Source of the DNA: JARRQJ01 sp963761035
GTDB taxonomy: Bacteria > Pseudomonadota > Gammaproteobacteria > DRLM01
Reading direction: 5' to 3'
Assembly: GCA_963761035.1 (NCBI GenBank)
Contig: CAVXFH010000002.1
Location: forward strand, 1,984,001 to 2,048,000
Length of the DNA stretch: 64,000 nt
Both the position numbers and the translations under genes were made by a program. Positions 52,173-60,909 of the stretch are shown here, one piece after another (position 1 is the stretch's first letter; every line of letters starts with the position of its first letter). The notes beneath the pieces are model-generated. The model searched no databases. It was not told the origin of the DNA and saw nothing but the letters and a program-made list of their open reading frames with translations.

Positions 52173-53660
52173 TCAGCGTAAAAATCCATCCAGGACACTA
52201 CCCGGGACATACTCTTCACCCCAGGGGCCCGTGGCCATCTTGCAACGCACGACGAACGCCATACTCATATCAACGGGAGTGGGGCGCTGACGACACCAGT
52301 TGATAAACTGAGTCATGCTGTCGACCTGATCGTCGTGTTTGCCTTTATCAAACACCATTACCTCGTGGAGAAAATCTGCCAACCAATGGGCCTCTTTGGG
52401 GAGCCAGACCCGACCGGCTTCGATAGTGGGGGTGGCCATCAAGGTGCGGGCGACTTTATCGCCTTCGGGTTGGATGTCGACAATATTCAAACTTGATTCG
52501 CTCCGCAGATCTTGAATTAGGCCGGTACCGGCCCCGGCATCCTCGATCAGGATGAGATCGGCATGGTGTATTACAGCCAGGCTGAGTATCTTCTTTTTGA
52601 GGTCGGGAAATTCCAATCGCTCCCGGAAGACATCCAGCAAATAACACTGATTGTCTTTGATCAGCCAGGTCGTGCACACCGAATAATCGTTCACTGTCTG
52701 CGTTTTCGAGGCGGTGTCCCAGCTTTGGACAATACGGTCCTTGTGTTCTTTACCGGGTGGCGTTTCATAATACTTAAACCAGTCCCCCTTGATGTAGCCC
52801 CCGTCGAGGGGCGTGGGTCGTTGCTGGTACTGGGCGGCGAAGGCCGCTGAGCCGATGTCCTTTTTGATGGCATTGAGCACATCCAAGGGTTCCCTATGGG
52901 GATCAAGACACTCCCCCACCCGTCGGACATACACACGATTCTGGGGAAGGGCGATGGTGTGCTCCTCTTCGGCAAGGGCGGGCAGGTTGAGGTGGGTCCA
53001 TTCCCCGCTGGGTAGGAGATACCCGGCGAGATCCTCTTCGTGCAGCCGCTGCTGGATCAAAATAATGACATCTTTAGACTTATTATCGAGCCGGGAAAAT
53101 AAGGTAGTGCCATGCCAGTCTAAGACCGCCTGCCGCCGGGTGTCCGAATAGACCTCCTCGGGTTTGTGCGGATCATCAATGATGATGAGATTGCCGCCCC
53201 GGCCTGTCAGGGTCCCGCCAATGGAGGTGGCCAGGCGAAAGCCGCCCCGAGTGGTCATGAATTCCTGGATGGCATTTTTATGCGGATTGAGTCGGGTGTG
53301 TGGAAATATGTCCCGATACCATCCGGCTTCCAGGACGGTGCGGGTGTCCAGGGCATGCTTGGCCGACAAATCCTGGGAATAACTCACGCACACGATCTTT
53401 TGCGTGGGGTCCTTACCCAACACCCAGGCCGGAAATGCGACCGAGGCGGCGATGGATTTCAAATGCCGCGGTGGCAGGGTAATGATAAGGCGCTTAATGT
53501 TGCCTAGAAAACATTGCTCAAGACAATAGGCGATCGCCTCGATGTGCCAGTTGGAAAAATATACTTCTCCGCTCCGCACGGTTTGAAAGACTTTGTGGAT
53601 AAAGCTCGTCAGGTCCTGGCGCAAGAGCGCACGGATAAATTCGATCTGATCACTGGTCAT
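52173..53660 (-). CDS. Phage terminase large-subunit-like ATPase/nuclease
   Basis: The 495-residue protein has an N-terminal ATPase with P-P-R-H-L-K-S at 63-69 as the Walker-A-like loop and L-I-I-I-D-D-P-H at 158-164 as Walker B, then an RNase-H-like nuclease with Q-S-W-D-T-A-S, L-I-E-D-A-G-A-G and K-H-D-D-Q-V-D-S acidic motifs. This is the TerL packaging motor layout and it looks complete. No portal, capsid or tail gene is present. AGGAG precedes the start, which overlaps the DUF5681 stop by 11 bases. Confidence 0.9.
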   Translation of the reverse strand: MTSDQIEFIRALLRQDLTSFIHKVFQTVRSGEVYFSNWHIEAIAYCLEQCFLGNIKRLIITLPPRHLKSIAASVAFPAWVLGKDPTQKIVCVSYSQDLSAKHALDTRTVLEAGWYRDIFPHTRLNPHKNAIQEFMTTRGGFRLATSIGGTLTGRGGNLIIIDDPHKPEEVYSDTRRQAVLDWHGTTLFSRLDNKSKDVIILIQQRLHEEDLAGYLLPSGEWTHLNLPALAEEEHTIALPQNRVYVRRVGECLDPHREPLDVLNAIKKDIGSAAFAAQYQQRPTPLDGGYIKGDWFKYYETPPGKEHKDRIVQSWDTASKTQTVNDYSVCTTWLIKDNQCYLLDVFRERLEFPDLKKKILSLAVIHHADLILIEDAGAGTGLIQDLRSESSLNIVDIQPEGDKVARTLMATPTIEAGRVWLPKEAHWLADFLHEVMVFDKGKHDDQVDSMTQFINWCRQRPTPVDMSMAFVVRCKMATGPWGEEYVPGSVLDGFLR

Positions 53661-54096
53661 GGGGGTTCTCCTCTGTGGGTTGTTCCTCTTGATTGCTTTC
53701 GGGAAGCGGGGATATCAGGACGGGGGGTTGGAAGCGGCTCAGGAACGTTGCCACGATCGCCTCGTCGTCGGTGGAGATCTGCTCAATCTGCCGGGATTCC
53801 TTTTCCTGGACTTCGATGGTCATGTCCAGACCCATGAGGAGGTGCGCGGCCTTGTGATCCCCCTTGAGGGCCTTGGCCACCTGAGTTTTGACCAACGCTT
53901 CCCGCTTGGACACTCGGCGGGTCTTGCCGCCCTCGCTGATGGCGATCGGTGCATCCAGCTCACCCTTGATAAGGGTGGACATATTTTTCGACCCCTTGGG
54001 CCGCCCCTTGGGATTGCCCGATTGCTGGGGTTTAAAGCGCGAATGCCGCGGCGGTTTTTTGTAGCCGACGGTATCGTCCTGTTGATCGTCGCTCAT
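53650..54096 (-). CDS. DUF5681 protein (putative small-terminase-like partner)
   Basis: The 148-residue protein has the DUF5681 signature: S-R-F-K-P-Q-Q-S-G-N-P-K-G-R-P-K-G-S-K-N near residue 19, then a helical region K-R-E-A-L-V-K-T-Q-V-A-K-A-L-K-G-D. The family is found between methyltransferases and terminases in prophage-like clusters. A DNA-binding or TerS-like role is likely from context but not shown. It overlaps both neighbours (4 and 11 bases). Confidence 0.78.
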   Translation of the reverse strand: MSDDQQDDTVGYKKPPRHSRFKPQQSGNPKGRPKGSKNMSTLIKGELDAPIAISEGGKTRRVSKREALVKTQVAKALKGDHKAAHLLMGLDMTIEVQEKESRQIEQISTDDEAIVATFLSRFQPPVLISPLPESNQEEQPTEENPHDQ

Positions 54097-55415
54097 GCCG
54101 GAACCTCCTCGGGTGTCGTAGCGGGCAGGTCGTCATCCTCGGGCGGGGGTTCGAACCGCCGTCCGGAGCCAAGCTCGACCGGCACCTCCCCGGTCAGGGC
54201 TATCCAACGGTGTAACGTGACGTCGACATAACGCGGATCGATCTCTATGCCATAACAAACACGCCCAGTCTGGTCGGCGGCCAGCAGGGTGGAGCCCGCC
54301 CCCAAAAAGCCATCGAGCACGATCTCACCCCGGGCGGTGACATCCAACATGGCCTCGGCCAGCATCTTTACGGGTTTGACGGTGGGGTGCAGGGCAAGGT
54401 CGTCGCGGTTGGCACCGAAGCTGTTGACCCCGGCGAAATCCCAGACATTCGTGCGGTAGCGGCCATGTTTTCCGAGCTCGACATTGTTGCGATGCGAGGC
54501 CTTACCGTATTTGAAAATCCCGATCAATTCATGCTGGGAGCGGTAGAGGGAACCCATGCCGCCGTTAGTCTTGCGCCAGACGCAGAGGTTTAGCATGTCC
54601 GTATAGATAGACTCGGCGGCCGCCAGCAGGGTTTTCAAATGCCGCCAGTCCATGAAGATGTAATGCAATGCCCCGTCTTTGGACAGCTTTGCCAGGTTTC
54701 GCAGGCTTCGGCTCAGGAAGGCGAGAAACTCCTCGTCGGACATTTCCCCGGAGGCCATGGCGAATTCGGCGTGCTTGATCCGGCCCGCGCCACCGGCATG
54801 GCCGTCGATGCGAACGTTGTACGGGGGATCACTCAGGACCATGTGGGCGCGCTGTTTTCCGAGCAGCTGTGCGACCAATGCACTGTCGCGAGTATCGCCG
54901 CACAGTATTCGATGGGGACCGCATTGCCATAGGTCACCCGGCTTACTGATGACCGCCGCGGGGGAAGGTAGTACCGGCAGGGGTGGCTCGTCCGCCGCCT
55001 CGTCCAGTAGCAAGAGATCGATCTCTGGGATTGAAAAGCCCGTCAGACTTACGTCGACTGCGACATTGGGGTCGGCCAAGTACTTAATTTCGATGCGCAG
55101 CAAGTCCGGATCCCAGCCGGCGTTTTCCGCCAGCTTGTTGTCGGCGAGCAGATAAGCACGTTTCTGATCTTCGCTAAGGTGATCAATACGGAGGCAGGGG
55201 ATCAAAGCTAAGCCGAGTTTCATGGCGGCCAGTAGGCGGCCGTGGCCTGCGACGATGCGGTGATCGTTATCAATAATAATGGGATTGATGAAACCGAACT
55301 CCCGGATACTTCGGGCAATCTGCTCAATCTGCGCCTTTGAATGGGTGCGGGGATTGCTGGCATAGGGGACCAGGATGTCGGCGGGTAGATGGTGGATCGC
55401 CAGGGTATTGTGCAT
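54093..55415 (-). CDS. ParB-N-domain DNA methyltransferase (beta class)
   Basis: The 440-residue protein has a ParB/sulfiredoxin-like N-terminus (about residues 10-95, with S-N-P-R-T-H-S, P-I-I-I-D and A-G-H-G-R-L-L-A) and a C-terminal methyltransferase: catalytic D-P-P-Y at 196-199 before the SAM motif D-G-F-L-G-A-G-S-T. The order DPPY then FxGxG is the beta class, which makes N6-adenine or N4-cytosine. It has no cognate endonuclease beside it. It leads the coupled cassette with DUF5681 and TerL. Confidence 0.9.
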   Translation of the reverse strand: MHNTLAIHHLPADILVPYASNPRTHSKAQIEQIARSIREFGFINPIIIDNDHRIVAGHGRLLAAMKLGLALIPCLRIDHLSEDQKRAYLLADNKLAENAGWDPDLLRIEIKYLADPNVAVDVSLTGFSIPEIDLLLLDEAADEPPLPVLPSPAAVISKPGDLWQCGPHRILCGDTRDSALVAQLLGKQRAHMVLSDPPYNVRIDGHAGGAGRIKHAEFAMASGEMSDEEFLAFLSRSLRNLAKLSKDGALHYIFMDWRHLKTLLAAAESIYTDMLNLCVWRKTNGGMGSLYRSQHELIGIFKYGKASHRNNVELGKHGRYRTNVWDFAGVNSFGANRDDLALHPTVKPVKMLAEAMLDVTARGEIVLDGFLGAGSTLLAADQTGRVCYGIEIDPRYVDVTLHRWIALTGEVPVELGSGRRFEPPPEDDDLPATTPEEVPA

Positions 55416-55455
55416 AGCATTTCTCCGTAACTAATGAGTTGGATATTAAACAGGG

Positions 55456-55489
55456 AATGTAACGCAATAAACAATATATAGTGTTACAC
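55456..55489. promoter_or_regulatory. Inverted repeat in the divergent promoter of the methyltransferase and zinc-finger genes
   Basis: TGTAAC at 55458-55463 and GTTACA at 55483-55488 form an inverted repeat around an AT-rich spacer holding TATATA. It occupies the 91-bp gap between divergent genes and overlaps likely promoter elements, a good operator position for the adjacent zinc-finger protein. Confidence 0.5.
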
Positions 55490-55506
55490 TAATGTCGGAG
55501 GGTCAT

Positions 55507-56076
55507 ATGGCTTTAGCGTTACTTGAGGAAGAGCAGGAGGTCGTCGATGCTGTACTGTGGTTTGCTAATCTCAAGCGGATCACGTCGACCACGCAAATCG
55601 AAAAGCGATTCTCTCAATTGAATCTGGTACCAGGGGTATTTCAGATTATCAAGACCCACGAGGTTGAGGCGTACCGCAATGACCAAGAGGAGCTGCGCGA
55701 CTGGTTAGCCGGTATCGCCCACAGTCACGGCGTAAGGGTGAAGCTGGAGCCGACCCTCGCCAAAAGGTTGGGCGACACCGTGAATACCACGGTCACATTC
55801 GAGGGTGGGTGCCTGACGTATAAGTTCGGTTTAACCGGGGTGCAAGCCTGCTGTGCCTTTGGGGTGGCTTTGTTGTTAGATAAACAGCGAGGGGTGACCA
55901 CAAGGCTCAAACAATGCCGTTATAGCCAATGCCGGAGGTTCAATCTTGATCTTGTACCTAAAGGAAGACCAAGAACTTTTTGTGATAAGGAGTGTAAAAG
56001 AAAATTTGATAATGAAACTGCAAAAATAAGAGTAAATCGATATAGAAAAAAATCGTCACATCCAAATAGGCAATAA
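55507..56076 (+). CDS. CGNR-type zinc-finger protein
   Basis: The 189-residue protein has a C-terminal treble of cysteines C137-x4-C142-x16-C159-x3-C163 followed by basic residues (K-R-K-F-D...R-V-N-R-Y-R-K-K), close to the CGNR zinc-finger form of DNA-binding regulators. The N-terminal part is not recognised. GGAGG at 55496-55500 supports the ATG at 55507 over the one at 55492. Divergent placement suggests it controls the methyltransferase-terminase operon. Confidence 0.65.
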   Translation: MALALLEEEQEVVDAVLWFANLKRITSTTQIEKRFSQLNLVPGVFQIIKTHEVEAYRNDQEELRDWLAGIAHSHGVRVKLEPTLAKRLGDTVNTTVTFEGGCLTYKFGLTGVQACCAFGVALLLDKQRGVTTRLKQCRYSQCRRFNLDLVPKGRPRTFCDKECKRKFDNETAKIRVNRYRKKSSHPNRQ

Positions 56077-56254
56077 TCTATTTGGTATCATTAGATTTTT
56101 ACAAAGTGGAAGATTATCTAAAGAAACGCGATCCCGGCAATCCCGGAACAATGAAAGATTTTTATGTACATTTACAGAGCCACTCTATGAAGGAATAACG
56201 AGGCAGGGGCCTCGTCAATCAAACCATTATGCACTTACTTGGAAACGCATCACG

Positions 56255-56710
56255 ATGGCTACCTTAGAAACCCTACGCGAAAAAATCAAAGAGTATGAGG
56301 TGAAATATCGCAAAGAGGGTCTTGCGAAGATTCAAGAAGGTCCAATTTATTGTCTAAATAATACCGCCTCGACAGATGGGATTTCCCCGAGTCTATTTTG
56401 GCCTGATGATAAATGGCCTAACTCCGATAAGCGGGGAATTTACGCAATCTTTTCTGATGGTAAATTATTGTATATTGGAAAGGCATCGCAGGAGTCATTG
56501 GGATATCGTCTAAGTTCTTATTTTAGATCTGGCCCCGAAAAGCACGTTAGCGTAAGCGCAACTGGTCATAGTTGGTCCAGCCCGCCTACACACGTTATGA
56601 CCTGGGCGGTGCCAGAAGATATGCCTTTTGAAGCAAGCGCTATCGAGGAATATCTAATTAAGGTATTAGCTGGCGAGCTACCAGATAACACGACAGGTAA
56701 AAATGCATAG
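56255..56710 (+). CDS. Small GIY-YIG domain protein
   Basis: The 151-residue protein has G-I-Y at 61-63, L-Y-I-G at 72-75, R85 and a later E-A-S-A-I-E-E-Y-L-I helix, the main features of a GIY-YIG nuclease. The N-terminal 60 residues are helical and unrecognised. It is AT-rich and looks horizontally acquired. Whether it is active cannot be judged. Confidence 0.72.
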   Translation: MATLETLREKIKEYEVKYRKEGLAKIQEGPIYCLNNTASTDGISPSLFWPDDKWPNSDKRGIYAIFSDGKLLYIGKASQESLGYRLSSYFRSGPEKHVSVSATGHSWSSPPTHVMTWAVPEDMPFEASAIEEYLIKVLAGELPDNTTGKNA

Positions 56711-56734
56711 AAATTGAAGAATAGAAATTGAAGA
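56707..56734 (+). repeat. 14-bp tandem duplication
   Basis: ATAGAAATTGAAGA occurs twice without a gap, overlapping the stop codon of the GIY-YIG gene. A recent slippage product. Confidence 0.8.
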
Positions 56735-56769
56735 AATTAAGAAACACGGGGCCTTATTAATCAAGTTGA

Positions 56770-56880
56770 TATGCTGAAGCCCGAAGGGTAATCGATGAGT
56801 GGCGAGTACATTACAACGAAGTCAGACCGCATCGATCCCTCGGCCAACCGCCCGCGGTATTCGCCCGGATGGCTGCCTGA
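56770..56880 (+). pseudogene. IS3-family transposase OrfB C-terminal remnant
   Basis: The frame reads A-R-R-V-I-D-E-W-R-V-H-Y-N-E-V-R-P-H-R-S-L and then G-Q-P-P-A-V-F-A-R-M-A-A before TGA at 56878. This is the end of an IS3-type DDE transposase. No upstream part of the transposase is present. About 70-80 bases after the stop may be the old element end. Confidence 0.82.
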
Positions 56881-57608
56881 TATGATGCACTTTCTCACAT
56901 CACGGTTGGTACTGAAGCAGGGGTACGGTCATCGCTATGCTCCGAGTGCATAAAATCCGGTTCAAGTGGTTTTTCGTACGCACAAGTACTCAGCGCCAAG
57001 ATGGCCAGCTGTAACACGATGACCCTGACCCATATACCGGTTTGAAGTGCCACGTTCATGAATAGCCTCTCTTTGCGAATTCTTTTCCCGTTTTTTGGGA
57101 CTTCTCGTGGATGCGGCTCAGCTTAATAGCGAAACATGTGATAGAAACTGAACACCGTGTGTTGCGGCCGCTGGCGCTCTAAGGAAAACTCAGCACCCAT
57201 TGACGCACGGGCGCATCTGGAAGTTCTACTGCGGTTTGAACCTCAAGGTTTTAGTGTACACGCCGTTGGCCGAATGTTGTATTAATCCCAAGTGCTTGGC
57301 ACGACAATTATTCCTGCGATCAGTACGGTGCCGCACAGAATCTATCGATCTAAGGCGGTATTGTTCTCGTTCATACGGAAATAGCCATGAGCAATAAATA
57401 CTTTAAGCTAACGAACCCGATCTCAGCGTCGAAACCGCAAACGGCGTGACGACTTTAAGTGGCTCGGTTGACTTACAGCAAAGAAGTGATAGAGCCAAGG
57501 AGATAGCGAGTACCGTGGCTGGAGTAAAAGAAGATGATAGCCAATTGGTAGTCAAGGCAGTTAGTTGAAGACAAATTTACCTGGAAAAATAGCCACGGAG
57601 GATGCGAC
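56881..57608. other. Region of scars without an intact gene
   Basis: Apart from a BON-domain fragment at 57410-57568 I see no gene. An open frame at 57200-57397 has no recognisable features. The first part is likely insertion-sequence debris continuing from the remnant before it. Confidence 0.45.
57410..57568 (+). pseudogene. BON-domain protein remnant
   Basis: The frame A-N-E-P-D-L-S-V-E-T-A-N-G-V-T-T-L-S-G, then S-V-D-L-Q-Q-R-S-D-R-A-K-E-I-A and V-A-G-V-K-E-D-D-S, matches the OsmY-type BON domain to its end. A stop (TAA) lies just before it in this frame, and the nearest ATG at 57387 is in another frame. It is the C-terminal half of a periplasmic stress protein. Confidence 0.7.
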
Positions 57609-58025
57609 ATGAAACATTTATTTGCTTTCTGTCTTTTTATTACACCTATCACGTTTGCGTTTTCGGCAAGCATACCCAACCAATTTACATGGCAGGCGCC
57701 GAATTCCAAAACTGATGGTTCGCTCTTATTGCCCTCCGAAATTATGAAACATACCGTGAAATGCGGTTTACGACCGGGTGCTTATACACTGAAAATGGAT
57801 ATAGCTATGCCTGTCGTCGATGCCCCGATTGATTTTGCAACGCCTGGCGGGAATGGGTACCGCTACTGTGTAGTAACAGCTACAGACAAAAATGGAGAGG
57901 AATCTTTGCCGGGGAAAGAGCTTAAGTTTTATCTTTCCGCGGGGATACCTATGATAGCTAAACCCGAGAAAATTGAGACAACGGATAATACAGCCAGATT
58001 AGCAAAGAATCCCATTGGTGAATAA
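57609..58025 (+). CDS. Secreted protein with fibronectin-III-like core
   Basis: The 138-residue protein has a signal peptide (residues 1-20, ending F-S-A) and a beta-sandwich-like pattern F-T-W-Q-A-P-N-S-K-T-D-G-S and Y-C-V-V-T-A-T-D-K-N-G-E-E-S, typical of fibronectin type III modules. GGAGG precedes the ATG. Role unknown; probably periplasmic or surface. It is a single module. Confidence 0.6.
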   Translation: MKHLFAFCLFITPITFAFSASIPNQFTWQAPNSKTDGSLLLPSEIMKHTVKCGLRPGAYTLKMDIAMPVVDAPIDFATPGGNGYRYCVVTATDKNGEESLPGKELKFYLSAGIPMIAKPEKIETTDNTARLAKNPIGE

Positions 58026-58274
58026 GATCACCCATGACCAAGTCTTGATGGACGAATGATGACTCTCATAACGTCATCCCTGTTCTTAACCAGAGGTTTC
58101 AGGTGTGTCCAGCCTCCAAGTTGCAATCCAATATAAAGTTAGTGAGTTTGAGCACTGGGTGGGGGCCGGGGACTTCGTCGAAGCCAGTGGTACCCACCCA
58201 GGCAAGTATTGTTCCTTTCACCCATGAGTACATTTCACTCTTTACCTGGGTATGTTGCGATCCATACCCTCCCT

Positions 58275-58754
58275 TCAATTACCGGAGGGCTGGATTGTCG
58301 GTTCAAACGCGCTGAACTCTGATTTTTCGTACTTCATTTCTTTCGTGAGCGAATCTTTAGTAACTCCTGAAGAAAGTGCCCACTTATCGCCTTGCGATTG
58401 AAGAAGAGTGACTGGAATGGCTGCCTCCTTTTCACCGAGACCCAGGAAACCACCTACACCCACGATCACATACACAGTGTGGTCGATATTATAAGTCACC
58501 AGATTGCCTATCTTGCCGACTGAATCACCCCTAAAGGTGATGACTTCCTTGCCCTTATAGTCCATGGGATTGATCGCCGCAGTATTGAGCATACCCGGAG
58601 ATTGGTTGATCATCTGTCTCTCTGAGTTAGTCTGTGATTCAGGTGTCATTGCATTGGTATCCTTATTGGTTGACATAGAGTCGGCCCATAAAGAGGTGAT
58701 AAGACCGACAGAAAGTAAAGCCGAAACTGCGACTGCAATCGATGCATTTTTCAT
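58275..58754 (-). CDS. Secreted PRC-barrel protein
   Basis: The 159-residue protein has a signal peptide (residues 1-24) and a PRC-barrel: M-D-Y-K-G-K-E-V-I, G-D-S-V-G-K-I-G-N-L-V and V-Y-V-I-V-G-V-G-G-F-L-G-L-G-E-K-E-A-A-I-P. AAGGAG lies 8 bases before the start. Such small periplasmic PRC-barrel proteins often sit near BON and other stress genes; exact role unknown. Confidence 0.82.
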   Translation of the reverse strand: MKNASIAVAVSALLSVGLITSLWADSMSTNKDTNAMTPESQTNSERQMINQSPGMLNTAAINPMDYKGKEVITFRGDSVGKIGNLVTYNIDHTVYVIVGVGGFLGLGEKEAAIPVTLLQSQGDKWALSSGVTKDSLTKEMKYEKSEFSAFEPTIQPSGN

Positions 58755-59179
58755 ACTACTTGCTCCTTGATTCGAGTGAAATTCTGTTCCATCTACAAAA
58801 CTGCTGCGGAATAGAATTGTCAGATAACAGACTACCAGTGAGGGACAACATTCTGGCTTGTCGATTAGACTACTGAGTAACTGTCTCTATGACTGTACGC
58901 TATCCAACTTAAGCAAGAATAAAACCACGAGGGGTTTGCTGGATACGCCCAGTGGACATAAGAGTAGATTTGGAAGTGACTAGATATTCCATCCACTCTC
59001 TTTTTGCCCGCATCATTACGCCCTCCAGTACGTGGGCTATACGATTCATTTATCTGTTACAGTCCACTAGCCAGCCATGAACGCTCGGCGTCTTACGTGC
59101 GTAACCGAACAGACTCAGTTCAGAGTAGCTTGTAATTTACATTTTCCCGTTTAATAAATGCCCAGAAAAGGCGGAAGCC
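58755..59179. other. Gene-free 425-bp region
   Basis: No supportable gene, RNA or clear repeat was found. It presumably carries promoters for the divergent PRC-barrel and PilZ genes. Confidence 0.4.
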
Positions 59180-59512
59180 ATGGATCACCGCTGGACGGCC
59201 CGAAAGGAAACTAATTATCCCATTGTGCTCTATCACAAGCCGATCGGATACATAGTTTCCTATGTAAAGAATGTCAGCGTAGACGGAATGCTCGTGGAAA
59301 CGGGCGAAGTTACTTTGCCCAAGGGCGTTGTCGTAGAGATAGCGGCTACGGAATCGCCGAATTTAGAAAGAAAAATTGAACTACCGAAGGCCTTTATAAC
59401 GCGCGCTAATCAAGGACTGGCAGGATTGATGCTGATCTCAAGCGTGTGGAAAGTCCCTGAATTGTGGGGTGTCTTCGAACACGATGTGCTGACAAATCAA
59501 CTCTCGCGGTAG
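59180..59512 (+). CDS. PilZ-domain protein
   Basis: The 110-residue protein is a single PilZ domain. The N-terminal R4-W-T-A-R8 gives RxxxR and the later N-V-S-V-D-G gives N-x-S-x-x-G, together the cyclic-di-GMP binding signature. It may relay c-di-GMP to the envelope or to the Crp/Fnr-type regulator encoded next. The target cannot be inferred. Confidence 0.75.
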   Translation: MDHRWTARKETNYPIVLYHKPIGYIVSYVKNVSVDGMLVETGEVTLPKGVVVEIAATESPNLERKIELPKAFITRANQGLAGLMLISSVWKVPELWGVFEHDVLTNQLSR

Positions 59513-59689
59513 GTGGTCTAGAAGCGTCAAGACGCCTACTTCAAATGGCCGTGCGTTATCACGAGGGACGGTATTATTTTAAGGTATTTCATGCGCTAAG
59601 GAAAAGGCATTTAGGCAGGGTTGGCAGTATCGCGATAAATTACTATACTATTACCAAGTGAATCAATATATAGCTCAGAATTCAACTTG

Positions 59690-60451
59690 ATGGAAACGTT
59701 GGAATTAAAAAATTCGAAGCTATCTAGGCCTAATTTATCTCCTCCTGGCGCAGAGCAAAATAGCCTTCTCAACGCCCTGCCCGAGGACGTACGCGAACGC
59801 TTGTTTCCCCATCTGGAATCCGTACAGATGCCGCTTGGCGAGGTCCTTTACGAGTCCGGCAGCGAGTTGCACTACGTCTATTTCCCCACGACCTCCATAG
59901 TGTCCCTGCTTTACGTCATGGAAGATGGTGCATCGGCTGAGATTGCGGTGGTGGGCAATGAGGGCATACTCGGCATTGCCCTGTTCATGGGGGGCGAAAC
60001 CACACCGAGTCGGGCCATTGTGCAAAGCGCGGGCTACGGCTTCCGGCTCAAGGCGCAGTTACTCAAGGATGAATTCAATCGTGCCGGGCCGCTCATGCAT
60101 CTGTTGCTGCGTTACACCCAGGCGCTGATTACGCAGATGTCCCAGACGGCGGTCTGCAATCGCCATCATTCCGTACACCAACAACTGTGTCGCTGGCTGC
60201 TGATGAGCCTGGATCGGCTGCCTTCCAACGAGCTGACCATGACTCAGGAGTTGATCGCCAATATGCTCGGCGTGCGCCGCGAAGGCGTCACGGAAGCCGC
60301 CGGTAAATTACAAGGAGCCGGGCTGATTCTCTACAATCGCGGACACATCACCGTGTTGGATCGCCCGGGATTGGAGGCGCAGGCCTGCGAGTGCTACCAG
60401 GTGGTCAAAAAGGAATTCGATCGCCTGCTTCCCGTTAGGACCGCGAAGTGA
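59690..60451 (+). CDS. Crp/Fnr-family regulator
   Basis: The 253-residue protein has a cyclic-nucleotide-fold domain (about residues 45-150, with L-Y-E-S-G-S-E-L and G-N-E-G-I-L-G) and a C-terminal HTH-Crp (T-M-T-Q-E-L-I-A-N-M-L-G-V-R-R-E-G-V-T). No N-terminal cysteine cluster of Fnr type is seen. Ligand unknown. The ATG at 59690 is used; a TTG just before it is unlikely. Confidence 0.88.
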   Translation: METLELKNSKLSRPNLSPPGAEQNSLLNALPEDVRERLFPHLESVQMPLGEVLYESGSELHYVYFPTTSIVSLLYVMEDGASAEIAVVGNEGILGIALFMGGETTPSRAIVQSAGYGFRLKAQLLKDEFNRAGPLMHLLLRYTQALITQMSQTAVCNRHHSVHQQLCRWLLMSLDRLPSNELTMTQELIANMLGVRREGVTEAAGKLQGAGLILYNRGHITVLDRPGLEAQACECYQVVKKEFDRLLPVRTAK

Positions 60452-60514
60452 GCTTTTCTGATGCGGTATGTGGCGCGATGCCTATGCGCACCAGCCACCC
60501 AAAATGAATTGCGA

Positions 60515-60661
60515 TTAGCACACCTCATGATCCAGCGGCCCGGTATTCGTCTTGGCCAATCTCTTAGATAGTTTCACCTTAAAGATGCCTATAACAAAGC
60601 CAATTGGCGCAGTAATTACGAGGATATATAGTGAATATACTAAAATAGTTTCAGACCACAT
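60515..60661 (-). CDS. Possible small membrane protein
   Basis: A 48-codon frame begins ATG and encodes one strongly hydrophobic helix (I-L-V-Y-S-L-Y-I-L-V-I-T-A-P-I-G-F-V-I-G-I-F) followed by a basic stretch K-V-K-L-S-K-R and a polar tail. That topology fits a small single-span membrane protein. No good ribosome site is seen, so it could be chance. Confidence 0.35.
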   Translation of the reverse strand: MWSETILVYSLYILVITAPIGFVIGIFKVKLSKRLAKTNTGPLDHEVC

Positions 60662-60845
60662 TTCGCTGTTAGAGGCTGAAGTGGGGACTTCTTTTTGTCT
60701 TCCCGGATCACATGTTTTACTTTGTTAAGTATTAAATCCTGAACGATACTCAGTTATTTCCTTCCCGGGCGACGCATTCGACCATCGTCGTGCTGGCTAA
60801 ATCTACGCTATAAAAAGCCCCGATACTTCATCCTACCGTGGGACT

Positions 60846-60877
60846 CCCGCTTGCGATGCTAGGGCATCGCAGGCGGG
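60846..60877. terminator. Strong GC-rich hairpin
   Basis: CCCGCTTGCGATG and CATCGCAGGCGGG form a 13-bp stem with one T-G pair and a six-base loop. It lies at the 3' end of the minus-strand DUF2892 gene (stop at 60910). No T-run follows, so it is a weak terminator or a processing/stability structure. Confidence 0.5.
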
Positions 60878-60909
60878 GATCAAGCACCACAACCCAATGA
60901 CTCGACCTA

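Larger units (their letters stand above)
60452..60909. other. 458-bp region with a possible 48-codon gene and a hairpin
   Basis: Holds the small minus-strand frame at 60515-60661 and the hairpin at 60846-60877. Otherwise nothing is seen. Confidence 0.4.

Noticed and set aside
57200..57397. 65-codon open frame.
   Set aside because: No start signal, no recognisable domain, and surrounded by debris.
58103..58315. 70-codon open frame between the fibronectin-like gene and the PRC-barrel gene.
   Set aside because: It overlaps the 3' end of the opposite gene, holds a 9-bp inverted repeat, and has no family pattern.
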